Shown in pieces: positions 1 through 9,668 of a stretch of 64,000 nucleotides of DNA (position 1 is the stretch's first letter; each line of letters opens with the position of its first letter). Below the pieces are notes generated by a model. The model saw only the letters and a program-made list of their open reading frames with translations. It ran no database searches and had not been told where the DNA came from. Source of the DNA: Platanthera guangdongensis (taxonomy: Eukaryota > Streptophyta > Magnoliopsida > Asparagales > Orchidaceae). The position numbers were made by a program, and so were the translations under genes. The stretch covers positions 72,726,346 to 72,790,345 of the forward strand of contig CM077157.1 in the NCBI GenBank assembly GCA_039583875.1. The letters run 5' to 3'.

Positions 1-2
1 AA

Positions 3-270
3 GTTCTCAAACAGAGCCTCGACGCGTTGTCAGGCTTCTTCCAACCTTCCAAGCTGAAGAGGTCGCGGGAAGGTGAAGTCGCCGCCGACTTGCCTCCGTG
101 CAAGAAGAAAAAACGACGAAATTGAAGAAGTTGCTCTCCTCCAAGGTCGACAACCCGCCTCCGTCGCTGAAGGATGTTGCCGCGTCGACCAAGGATCCCA
201 CACCCCCTACAAGTACCCAGCAACTCCTTGACGAGCTTGGGCTGGTCGATATTCCTGACATATTCGTCTA
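3..270 (+). pseudogene. C-terminal remnant of an ORF, antisense in E1
   Basis: A frame from base 3 gives a lysine/arginine-rich segment (residues CKKKKRR near its end) and stops near 125. A frame shifted by a small indel continues from about 122 and ends at a TAA near 268 with a proline-rich then acidic tail. The two frames read as one broken coding sequence. I do not recognise a domain. It may be the end of an antisense ORF of E1 or a structural protein of another decayed element. Confidence 0.3.
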
Positions 271-305
271 AGGCCCCGACTTTCTCAAATCACTGATCAT
301 CCCTC

Positions 306-761
306 GTGCCCCCAAACACAGGAGCAGGTCGACCTGGCTGTCTCACCAGGTCGCTATCTCACCGATGCCATAGAAATTTCTATCAGTTGTCGACGCTTTT
401 GCTGACTCAATTTTTGTTGACACATGCAGATCCATCGCCAGATGACGTCGTCGTGGTGCTCGACGCTACTCCTCTGCGAAGGGCACCGCTGATCGCTTTC
501 GAAGCTGGGAAGCGAGTCAAAACTGCGCACACTATGTGGATTAACGTCGGCCCTAAGAAGGTGACTGAAGTACCGGCCTCTTCGGCGGGGGAGGTTCCTT
601 CAGCGAGTAAGGATCTCCTTACAAGAAAGAATCCCGCGCCGGCCAAGACCCCTCAACCCGGGACGGGCAAAGCTCCTCTCACCCCTATAACTGCCCAACA
701 GCTGCCGGCGGCGAGCATCACTTTGCAGCCACCACCTCCTCCTCCGTTCTACAAACCGTAG
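306..761 (+). pseudogene. Proline-rich ORF fragment, unknown function
   Basis: A 151-codon open frame whose second half is rich in Pro, Ala and Lys and ends in a run of eight prolines followed by FYKP. Low-complexity sequence of this kind is common in linker regions of plant retrotransposon structural proteins. No motif identifies it. It lies between two other antisense fragments of E1 and could be part of the same decayed gene. It could also be a chance open frame in GC-rich sequence. Confidence 0.2.
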
Positions 762-1159
762 CTGGAGGCGAGTTTCCCTACGCCGCTGCCACACCCTGCT
801 TCCCATTCAACCTTACGATAGCTAGCGAGTACACCTCTGCCTCCGCCGCCTCCCTTGACGAGCTCGGGAACACCATTACCAGGCATGGCGCTGCCAGCAC
901 CTCCTCCGCTGGACAGCTCTGCTCAAAGGTCGGATAAACAGTAGCCTAACTACTTCCCGCCGAGGAACGGTGATCGCGACCACGGAGGCCGCGGGTAGGG
1001 GAGGCCCGCCGAACGCGCGGGCGGCTCTTATTCAGGCCAGCTTCAAGTCACGACCACTCTCTATCGCGATCTCGATCTCCTCGACAATGTAACTCGTACC
1101 ACTATTGTGCTGACTTGATTAATGATGCCGACTTCTGACTTGGAAATGTTCCTTTTAAT

Positions 1160-1603
1160 TTGATAGATCATCCTGCGAATCCTGGAGCGGCCTTCATTGA
1201 TGCCATCGGGTTGTCTGGGAGCGCATATCGTCATGCTGCTGCTCGCGCCTATCTGGAGCTAGAGACCAAGTTCGACCAACTCGCCATCTGCGATACTCAT
1301 CGTCAAATCTCGTCGCTGGAGGTAAGGGTGGCGAATTTGGAAGAACTTCAGGATATCCTGGCGAACTACGAGGCCCACTTCCACATGATCCATGAGAACG
1401 GCCTCCGATTGGCGATTAACGATCATCGCCTCCAGCTTGTTCTCGACGAGTTGGCCGATATGCGTGCGAGCATGGTATCTGCGGGTCGGCTGACGAGGAT
1501 GAGGAACAACTGCGGCTCGGTGATGACGCGATATCAGTGGCGACCGACCATTACCGGCAAGCTCGCAAGATGGGCTGGGATGAACGACATCCTCATCCTC
1601 TAG
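1160..1603 (+). pseudogene. Coiled-coil-like fragment of an antisense ORF in E1
   Basis: The 147-residue frame is rich in Leu, Ala, Glu and Arg with heptad-like spacing between about residues 30 and 115, suggesting a coiled coil. It opens inside an ORF (aspartate, histidine and proline precede without a clear ATG context) and ends at TAG 1601-1603. The next fragment, at 1785-2732, resembles the putative gypsy-type transposon family (Pfam Transposase_28), whose members usually carry long coiled coils. I infer that both were one gene. Function is unknown. Confidence 0.35.
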
Positions 1604-1784
1604 AGCGGCCTCCTAGGAGACTACGCTAGCGCTTGCTGACAAGCCCACGCCGCGAACTTCACTGATGCCGCCTTCAAGAGGTATATAACTTCTGTGCGAG
1701 ATCTGGAGGATTATCGTCAGTGCGATCTCGTCGAGGGCTTCTCGACCAGACTCCTCGCGTGGTCTGAATGACTCAACACTTATC

Positions 1785-2732
1785 TTGAAGTCGGATTGGT
1801 ACTTTCTATCGGCCATTTCGAGGCTGGTCTGCGACTACTGTCATGGCCTGAATACCGCCAGATCCTGCGATACTTCGGTATCGTGCCCACTCAAATCAAC
1901 CCCAATGGTGTGGCTATCATCATGGGGTTCTTATGCTTCCTGCGAGAAGAGCGGATTGCCTTCGATATTTCTGTCTTAAAGAAGGTGTTCGTCTTTGCGG
2001 TAACTTTGGACGGGATCATTTTCTTCAGCAGCCATGTTTGCATGCTGGTCGGGAAGGCAAACAAGGTCCATCGATGGGGCGAGTATCTGGTCGTCATCTA
2101 AGGCGACTTTGAGGGCGTCGTGGGAAGGCCGCACCAACCCGCCGTTGTCGCATTCTTGCCGCTGATCTTGGAGGGTGTGAGAGAAAAGCTTTTTGAATCC
2201 TTCCACGGATGGCGATTCGATGTCGTCCACTGGCGGATCAATGTCAACGTGCTCGACGAAGTTCTTCCCATCGAGGGTAAGAAATACGAGCCAGGTCGCC
2301 AGACCATGCGAGCAAGCTTTTCGAATCCTATCGCTTGTGGCTAATCTTTCACCCCGAATTTTAACCTTGGGCGGGAAGGTAAGGATGCCTTTTTCCGCCC
2401 GTTGGTGTCCTGGTCTGAAGATGAGTATAGGGTGTCGCTAAGCACTAACCTTCCCGCCTAGTCGGAGGATTGGGAGGACAAGGGGGAGGCATTTGACGTT
2501 CTCCACACTATCTATAGGCGAGTCGATGTTGGGTCGATGATGGAGCTCAGCTCTGAGTAGCTTGCCCAACTAACCTTGCGCTCCATTCTGCGGGCTACCG
2601 AACTAGGCCATTTCTTAGCAAGGAAGCTTCTGGAGACGCATGGGGCGTTAAAGGTCGTCTCCAAAAAGGCAATTGACCTCGGAATGCAGTCAGCTCGCTG
2701 GAAGGAGTATGAGATAAGTCGCCCGCTCGGGC
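1785..2732 (+). pseudogene. Transposase_28-like (putative gypsy-type transposon) ORF, broken and interrupted by E2
   Basis: In the frame from 1796 the translation contains a hydrophobic block followed by LRYFGIVPTQINPN and then GFLCFLREE. This matches the pattern of the plant family annotated as putative gypsy-type transposon: a leucine-rich segment, then 'aQLhPNa' and a short hydrophobic helix. Further on (2120-2345) there is a tryptophan-containing stretch typical of the same family. Stops at 2099 and after 2341 break the frame. Decayed in-frame pieces continue to 2732, where E2 interrupts the gene; it resumes at 24529. Its biochemical role is not established for the family. Confidence 0.5.
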
Positions 2733-4925
2733 TGTAACACCCCCAGTTTTCAGACCTTGAGTCGCTGGAAGCTAACGCCCGGTGGTAGTGATACCGCGGC
2801 GGTAGGATGATGAGCTCGACATTGGATCTAGCGCACGATCATTGGATTTAGTGCATACGACCACTGATCGTGCGCCACTGATCGTGCACACTATTCTCCA
2901 TTTTTCCAAGTTCTGCCTAGGGCAATCGCACGACCATTGGACATAGTACACACGACCACTGGTCGTGTGCCGCTGCTCGTGCGCGTTTATCCCATTTTCT
3001 CTAGAGTTCTGTGATTGTTAATCACATGATCATGGGATCCAGTGCGCACGACCACTGGTCGTGCGCCACTGATCGTGCGGGCGGGTGCAGTTCCTTCATT
3101 TTCTTTTATTGCCGTCCAATGCTTACTTAAACTCGATCCAAGGGCCTAGGATCTTCCGCCCAAAGGACTTTAATAAGGCTGAGAATGTCTTTCCCCTCAT
3201 TTCTCTAATCTTTTAGAGTGAGAGTTAGGGTTGGAGAGGAAGATAAGGGAGGAGGAAGGAGAGAGAGCTTTCTTCCACCATTGACAAAGCTTCAGAGCTC
3301 TGATCGTTGTTCCGAGACCAGATTCATGGAGAGGGCATGGATGCGCTCGTGTTAATCTGTTTAAAGCAAGGATTCCATGGCTAGGAAGAGGGGTCGTAAG
3401 GTAACGACATTTCTCCTCTCGGTTTCTAGGATGCGTGCATAATATCTTTTTCTTTCTTGCTTTTCAAACTTTTGAGCACCAAATATATCAAATGAGAGGT
3501 GTTTGGGTCGCCATGGTTCAAGAGGAACCATCGGGTCGATTGTGTCTGTCCTCGGTATGATATTGCATTAGAGATCCGCTCCGCTAGTGGATTAGGCATT
3601 GTGGGTGAATCCGTAGTCGCGACCGTTAGTCCGACTCGGTGATATTGCACAGCGAGCCTTAAAGATTTTGTAGAAATCCGTTGCGGCAAGATGTCATTTG
3701 TGATGTATGTATTTTTCCCTTTTTTGAGTGAGTACGTGTAGCCGGAACCAGACAAGGTTAGCTTCGCGTTGGCGGTAGATGGTTTCCTTGGTGCGCGGGA
3801 ACGTTGCAGTACGAATGATGGATTAGGGTGGGAAAGGCTATGGATTGTGATGTGCTAAGGTGCGACTTTGTCTCCGTGGTTGGTTGGCTATCCCGTGGTA
3901 TACAAGTCATGTGGGGAGAGTGTCCCGACGAGACTAGTCCCCTTCTGTGAGACTGGCGAGAACGCCAAGCATAGGACAAGCCCGGGCAATGAAGCCCACG
4001 AGCGGGTGGGGTCCGGCAAGGGTTCTAAAAATCGGTTTGTATATGAGATGGAATCCTGACGTGAGAAGTCAGAGTTTGCAGGCAAGCCCGGGTCTAAGAC
4101 CCACGAGCGGGTGGGGCCTTGGCAAGATTTCCATGTGGCGGCTTGTATGCCGTTAGGGGAATTGCAGTACCCTTTTCTGTTTGCGGCTTTACGCCGATGG
4201 GGAAATTGGAAGTACCCAGTTGTTATGATGATGTGCTAGATGCATACATGGTAGAGTGACTTGGGTGAAGCCCGATTTTGCATACATGCTGCATAGTAGG
4301 CCCCTTTGATTATATGTTCAACATAGAAAACATGTTTGTCGTTTGAGACATCCAAACCTATTTTTAAAGCTTTATATGTTTGTGTATATGACATACAAAG
4401 TGCTGACTTGCAAGTTGGAGGTGTACCCCGGGGTCCATTAGGGGCTGCCGGGAGGAGATGTGTTGGTTACACAGTAGAGGTCAGCTTTTGCTGACCAACG
4501 TTACCACAAATTTTTACAGGGAAAGAATTGCAAGCGGGAGCAAGTGCGCCGGCCGAAAAGTCCTAAGCCTCATGAAGTGATTACCATGCTTACTAGCTTG
4601 CTTTCTTCTTGACTGTGATGCTCCATGTTATTGGTATTTCCGGCTTGCATGTCAAGGTAGCCTAGGAGTGCTTTTGCACGTTGATGTTTGACTTTGTTGT
4701 CATTCAGTTTTGGACGAATTTTATGTAAGGCCTTAAGGCCATTTTGATACTCCTGATTGGTAGTGGATAACTTCTAGTTTTGTTGGTATGTTTTCGCTGT
4801 TGCTTTATTCTGAGTTTTGAGTTGGGTAGTTAATACCATCTTTTAATGCTAAAGCTGTGGCGTCCGTATGTTGTGGGGCCCCGGCCGGACCCATATTATA
4901 TGGTCATTATAGGGGATGCGTTATA
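2733..4925 (+). repeat. 5' LTR of E2
   Basis: It starts TGTAACACCC and ends GCGTTATA, a mutated form of the GCGTTACA that ends the 3' copy. About 2193 bp. It carries a palindromic array at 2820-3080, a purine-rich leader (about 3220-3270) and a conserved GGGGCCCCGGCCGGAC box at 4876-4891 near its 3' end. The same box occurs in the LTRs of E3 and, slightly altered, E5. Confidence 0.92.
2820..3080. promoter_or_regulatory. Palindromic array in the 5' LTR of E2 (GCACGACCA-C-TGGTCGTGC type)
   Basis: Several imperfect copies of a dyad motif of the form GCACGACCACTGGTCGTGC, separated by variable spacers, lie in the upstream part of the LTR. The LTR also begins with TAACGCCCGGTGGTAG and TACCGCGGCGGTAG, words of the type seen in E5 and E7. 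Position upstream of the presumed promoter suggests a U3 regulatory or structural role. Function is inferred. Confidence 0.6.
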
Positions 4926-4926
4926 A

Positions 4927-4942
4927 TTTGGTATCAGAGTGA
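4927..4942 (+). other. Primer binding site of E2 (initiator-Met tRNA type)
   Basis: TTTGGTATCAGAGT directly follows the LTR end. TGGTATCAGAGC is the usual plant site complementary to the 3' end of the initiator methionine tRNA. Confidence 0.85.
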
Positions 4943-5099
4943 GGTTGATGTCCAAGGTCAGGTTTAGCAGTCGATTTAACATAATCAGATAGCATATAGA
5001 AGTTATCCACACAGGAGTATCGCGGGACCGTGAGTGTCCTTATGTTTGAGTCTTGTGATTAGAGACTGATTTCTTGTTACCTTGCTTTTGTTAAGAGTG

Positions 5100-6008
5100 C
5101 AAGCAAAGAGGCGAGGACGTCGAGGCCAAGAGAAGAGCTTTTGGCGAGCTGCGCTACTGCTCAAGGTCCTTTGAGCATGGGTGTAAACCTGACCGATTTT
5201 TGTCGCATACTTGCAGAAGCAATGGTGGCAGCCCAAGCTGCAGTGGCAGCATAAGTTGCAACCCCTGTTGCTCACGTAGCAACTCCTGCTACCCCGAATA
5301 TGGCGACGGTCATGCCGGGCGGAGAAGCTAGGCAAGTAGAGCCATTAGCCGAAAGGGTGGTTGTCGGGCATGGGGACCGGCAGATGAAATATTTTCTGAG
5401 CTTCCATCCTCCAATGTTTAAGGGAATCGGCACGCCGACTGATGCATAGGATTGGTGGGCACAGATGCAAGAACTTCTAAGGGCGGCAGAGACACCAGAG
5501 GAAAAGAAATCTGATTTTACGACCTTTATGTTGTAAGGAGACGCGAAGTTGTAGTGGGTGAGCCATAGCGGCCGCCAGTTCCCTAGACGCACCCCGTCTA
5601 TGGAAGACTTTGGGAATGTTTTCCTAAAGAAGTACATTCCTGCTTCGACAAGGTTGACCCTTCAAAGGCAATTTCTGCACTTGGTGCAGCGGGATAAGAC
5701 GGTGGACGAGTACGTTCAGGAGTTTACTCGGCTGGGTCGTTATGTGGGAACGACAATGACAGATGATGAGGAGAGGGATAACCTCTTCTACCATGGGCTA
5801 AGGGAGAATCTGAGACAACCCCTCATCTTCATGAAGAATGCTGGTTTCAACGAGCTGGTTGACGCAGCCAGAATGCTGGAGAGTGATTTGGAGCGAACCG
5901 AACGCCGTAAGGGTTTCGCAGCCAAGCAAGGGGAAATGAAGCCTTCTCAATTCCAAGGGAAGTCTGAAGGGAATAGATGGAAAAAAAGCCTCATCCTTTC
6001 AAGACCGT
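5100..6008 (+). pseudogene. gag: Degenerate gag of E2
   Basis: The capsid region is recognisable from about 5380 (FHPPMFKG, then GTPTDA), with FLKKYIPAS at about 5620 and DEYVQEFTRLGRYV at about 5705, the usual retrotransposon gag signature. Stops interrupt it at about 5251, 5447, 5535 and 5553. The zinc knuckle present in E3 (CFNCGRMGHIARDC) is absent: sequence passes from the basic region (KSEGNRWKK) straight into protease leader sequence, so an internal deletion removed the nucleocapsid. It forms the virus-like particle shell in intact relatives. Confidence 0.8.
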
Positions 6009-9000
6009 TTATGTTTGTTGTCTGTGTTTAGGCTTTGTGTTGGTTTCCGGATATCCCGTTAGGGTATTGTTTGATACAGGAGCGTCGCACTCTTTTCTTG
6101 TGGAAAGCTTTATCCGGAGAATTGGAGTTGAGTCTTTCTCGGCGGATGCAGAGCTGAAGGTGCGCATGCCCAATGGGTCATCCATGACCACCAGGGCAAA
6201 AGGGCGCATTTGTTGGAATCTAGGCGAGGTCGACTTCATGGTGATAGTAGCGGTTTTACCGTTGGTGGAGTTCGATGTCATTTTGGGAATGGACTGGCTT
6301 GCAGAGCAACGTGCCAGTATTGACTGCCTGTCTAAGGTGGTGACCCTGAGGGTGAAGGGCGGTCAGAAGTTAAGTTTGAGGGCCTCAGTGGAGCGGCCTT
6401 TTCCCTGATTTCGTCCATGTAGTTGGTGCGGATAGTTAACCAGGGGGAGTAGCTCTTGTAGCATTGTTGGAGGTTCGCTTTTCCAAGTTATCACTTGGGG
6501 AACTGCCAGTAGTGGCGGAGTACGATGATGTGTTTCCTTAGGATCTTCCTAGAGCACCTCCTCGACGGGAGATTGATTTCTCGATCGAGTTAGTGCCAGA
6601 GGCTAGGCCAGTGTCACGTCCTCCTTTTAGGATGACACCAAAGGAGTTGGACGAACTCAAAGTACAGTTGCAGGAACTGTTGGAGCAAGGGTATATTAGA
6701 CCCAGTTCTTTATCGTGGAGCGCACCAATACTATTCGTGAAGAAGAAGGATGGTAGTATGCGGTTGTGCATAGACTACCGAGAGTTGAATAAATTGACTG
6801 TCAAGAATAAGTATCTGATTCCTCGGATAGACGACCTGTTCGACCAGTTGGTGGGGTCGGTGGTGTATTCTAAGTTGCATCTGAAGTCAGGGTACTATCA
6901 ATTGCGAATTCGAGACGAGGACATACCCAATACAGCTTTTGGTACGAGGTATGGTCACTTTAAGTTCTCGGTGATGTCGTTCGGGTTGACGAACGCGCCA
7001 TCCGTGTTCATGGACTTGATGAATCGAGTATTTCGGGAGTACTTGGACTCTTTTGTAGTGGTCTTCATTGAAGATATCTTGGTGTACTCCAAATCGGAGG
7101 CCGAGCATGAGACTCACTTGAGAGTGGTCTTGCAAGTGTTGAAAGAGAACCAGCTTTACACAAAGTTCTCGAAGTGCGAGTTCTGGTTGAAGAAGTTGGC
7201 TTTTCTAGGTCATGTGATTAGTGGTGATGGGGTGGCGGTAGATCCGGTGAAAGTTGAAGCCATCAAAGATTGACTAATTTTGAGAACCGTGGCAGAATTC
7301 CAAATTTTTCTTGGACTAGCCAGGTACTATAGAAGGTTTGTGGAAAACTTTTCGCGGATAGCCCTACCCATCACCTCTCTAACTCGTAAAGACTAGAAGT
7401 TTATTTGGACTCCGGAGTGCAGTTAGGTGTTTGACACTCTAAAGGGGAGGCTAATGGCAACTCCAATCCTAAGCCTTCCTAAAGGGACTGAAGGATTTCA
7501 GATTTTTATTGACACATCTAGATGAGGTTTGGGTTGTGTGTTGGTGCAACATGGCAGCGTGATAGCTTTTGGATCTAGGCAGCTAAAGCCTCACGAGAGG
7601 AATTACCCTGTCCATGATTTGGAGTTGGCGGCGATAATTTTTGCTTTGAAATTATGGCGGCACTATGTGTATGGTGCAAAAGTGGAGATCTTCACGGATC
7701 ACAAGAGCCTGAAGTATCTTCAAGATCAGAAGGAGTTGAATATGCGGCAACACAGATGGGTCGAGTTCCTTGGAGACTATGAAGTGGCGATTCAGTATAC
7801 GCCAGGCAAAGCCAACGTGTTGGCGGATGCCTTGAGTAGGAAATATTCTGTTCAAGAGAGTTGGATCGAAGCTCATGATGAGAGGGTGATGCGGGACTGG
7901 GAGTCCCTTGGCATGAAGTGTGTAGCAAGAGGCGAGTCTAGCATGGCTCAGTTGAACTGGATTGAAATGCAGAATGACTTGTTCGGTCATATTTAGGAAG
8001 CGACCCGTTTGGATGTGGAGTTCCAGCCATACGTGGTGGAAGCTCAAAAGGGCGAGAGTAGCGCCTGGGAGTTGACTGATGGGATTCTGAGGAAGGACAG
8101 AAGGAGTTATGTACCGCAGTTCGGCAAGCTCCATGAGGAGTTGATGTTTGAGGCTCACTTCACAAAGTGCTCCATTCACCCGGGCAGTACAAAGATGTAC
8201 TTGGATATGAAGAAATCATTTTGGTGGCCTATATTGAAGCGGGAAGTAGCTTTGTATGTAAGTCAGTGCCAAACTTGTGCCTTAGTGAAGGCCGAGTGTC
8301 AAAAGCCGGGCAGGTTCCTAAAATCTCTTCCTATTCTCGAGTGGAAATTTGATGACATCTCCATGGACTTTGTTCATGGGTTACCTAGATCGCAGTAGGG
8401 TAACAACGCTATTTGGGTGATCGTGGATCGCTTGACCAAAGTGGCTCACTTCATCCCAAATCGGAAAGAGGACAGCGTGGAGAAGCTAGTAGAGTTATAT
8501 GTACGCAACATTGTGCGACTACTGGAATTCCTAAGAGTATAGTTAGTGATCACGATGGACGTTTCACGTCCAAGGACAAGAGGTTGGTTCAGAAAAGTTT
8601 GGGCATGAAGCTCAAGTTTAGTACGGCTTTCCATCCTCAAACTGATGGTCAGACCGAAAGAACAAGCCGTACTATGGAGGATATGCTGAGGATGTGTACT
8701 CTTGACTTCGGTAAGAAGTGGGAAGATCACCTCTTCATGGTAGAGTTCGCTTATAACATCAGTTACCAAGAAATTATAAAGATGGCGCCGTATGAAGCTT
8801 TGTATGGGAGGAGGTGTCAAACACCGATGTCTTGGACAGAGGCATGAGACACCAAACTTTTGAGAAAAGAAGTGGTAGCTGATGCATGCGAGTCGGTGCG
8901 AACCATTCAAGAGCGCATGAAGGTTGCTCAAGATCGGCAAGCAAAATATTTTAATGCTTGCCACAGGAAGGTGGAGTTCACGGTAGGCGACTGGGTCCAT

Positions 9001-9401
9001 CTAAAGATCAAACCGTTCAAAGGCGTTTCGCGAATTCGCCGACTCAAGAAGTTGAGTCCGAGTTTTTGGGACCTTTCGAGGTTATAAAACGGGTGGGAGA
9101 AGCAGCGTACCGATTGGCGTTGTCCACAAAGCTGAGTGGATTACACGATATTTTCCATGTCTCCGTCTTGAGGAAAGCCTTAGTGAAGGCTAGTGTAGTG
9201 ATCGAATCGGCATCGGTGCTGATAGAAGAGGACTTGAGGACGCGAGTTAGTCCAGTTAGTATAGAAGATACAGAAGTTTGGCAGTTGCGGAACAAAGAAG
9301 TTAAGCTCGTGAAGGTGCGTTGGGATAACTGAGGGCATGGCGAGTTCTCTTGGGAGCGTGAGCAAGCAATGCGCGAGGACTATCCCGAGTTATTTGTGTA
9401 A
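6009..9401 (+). pseudogene. pol: Degenerate protease-RT-RNase H-integrase-chromodomain of E2
   Basis: Domains in order: aspartic protease (LFDTGASHSF at about 6070); reverse transcriptase from about 6600 with YRELNK and FIEDILVYS, where the catalytic FIDD has become FIED; RNase H from about 7500 with DASG decayed; the zinc-binding integrase end near 8160-8290 (H-H-C-C, CQTC at 8270); the integrase core (DFVHGLP, then [10 protein letters not shown] at 8632); GPF segment; and a C-terminal chromodomain (VKVRWDN, then SWERE). Stops occur at 6406, 7271, 7394, 7424, 7522, 7994, 8396 and 8845. One-base deletions shift the frame near 8520 and 9060. No functional enzyme can be made. Confidence 0.9.
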
Positions 9402-9585
9402 TGCTGGTTTGAAACAGTAACCGATATGTAGCAACAGTGTTTTGAAACGTTGCAATATTATTTTCGGCTGTTTGCCTGATTAGAAATGGTTTGTGTAAAG
9501 TTGTTGTAACAATGTTTTTATTTGCTGCAATAATTTTCTTGATGTCTTCTTGTATGAAGATTAATTTCAGGGACAAAATTCTTGT

Positions 9586-9598
9586 TAGGGGGAGGAGT
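9586..9598 (+). other. Polypurine tract of E2
   Basis: TAGGGGGAGGAGT lies immediately before the 3' LTR start at 9599, where plus-strand DNA synthesis is primed. Confidence 0.8.
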
Positions 9599-9668
9599 TG
9601 TAATACCCCCAGTTTTCAGACCTGTAGTCGCTGGAAGCTAACGCCCGGCGGTAGAGATATCGCTGGCA
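9599..9668 (+). repeat. 3' LTR of E2, piece 1
   Basis: First 70 bp of the LTR (TGTAATACCCCCAGTTTTCA), matching 2733 onward. It ends with the TSD TGGCA (9664-9668) of E3. The LTR resumes at 19403. Confidence 0.93.

Larger units (their letters stand above)
1..2732 (-). mobile_element. E1 segment 1: distal part of a decayed Tat-like Ty3/gypsy element
   Basis: This is the left-most visible part of host element E1, whose pol is on the minus strand at 27146-29984. The stretch ends exactly at the 5-bp target duplication CGGGC (2728-2732), which recurs at 24529-24533 on the far side of E2, so 1-2732 and 24529 onward were once contiguous. It holds decayed ORFs on the plus strand, antisense to pol. 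Additional antisense ORFs between pol and the 3' LTR are known in Tat-clade elements, which fits this position. The 3' LTR of E1 should lie left of the window. The link to E1 rather than to a separate element is inference. Confidence 0.6.

Noticed and set aside
5003..5335. Minus-strand Cys/His-rich frame over the E2 gag leader
   Set aside because: It is a shadow of the decayed plus-strand gag with no recognisable zinc-finger spacing.
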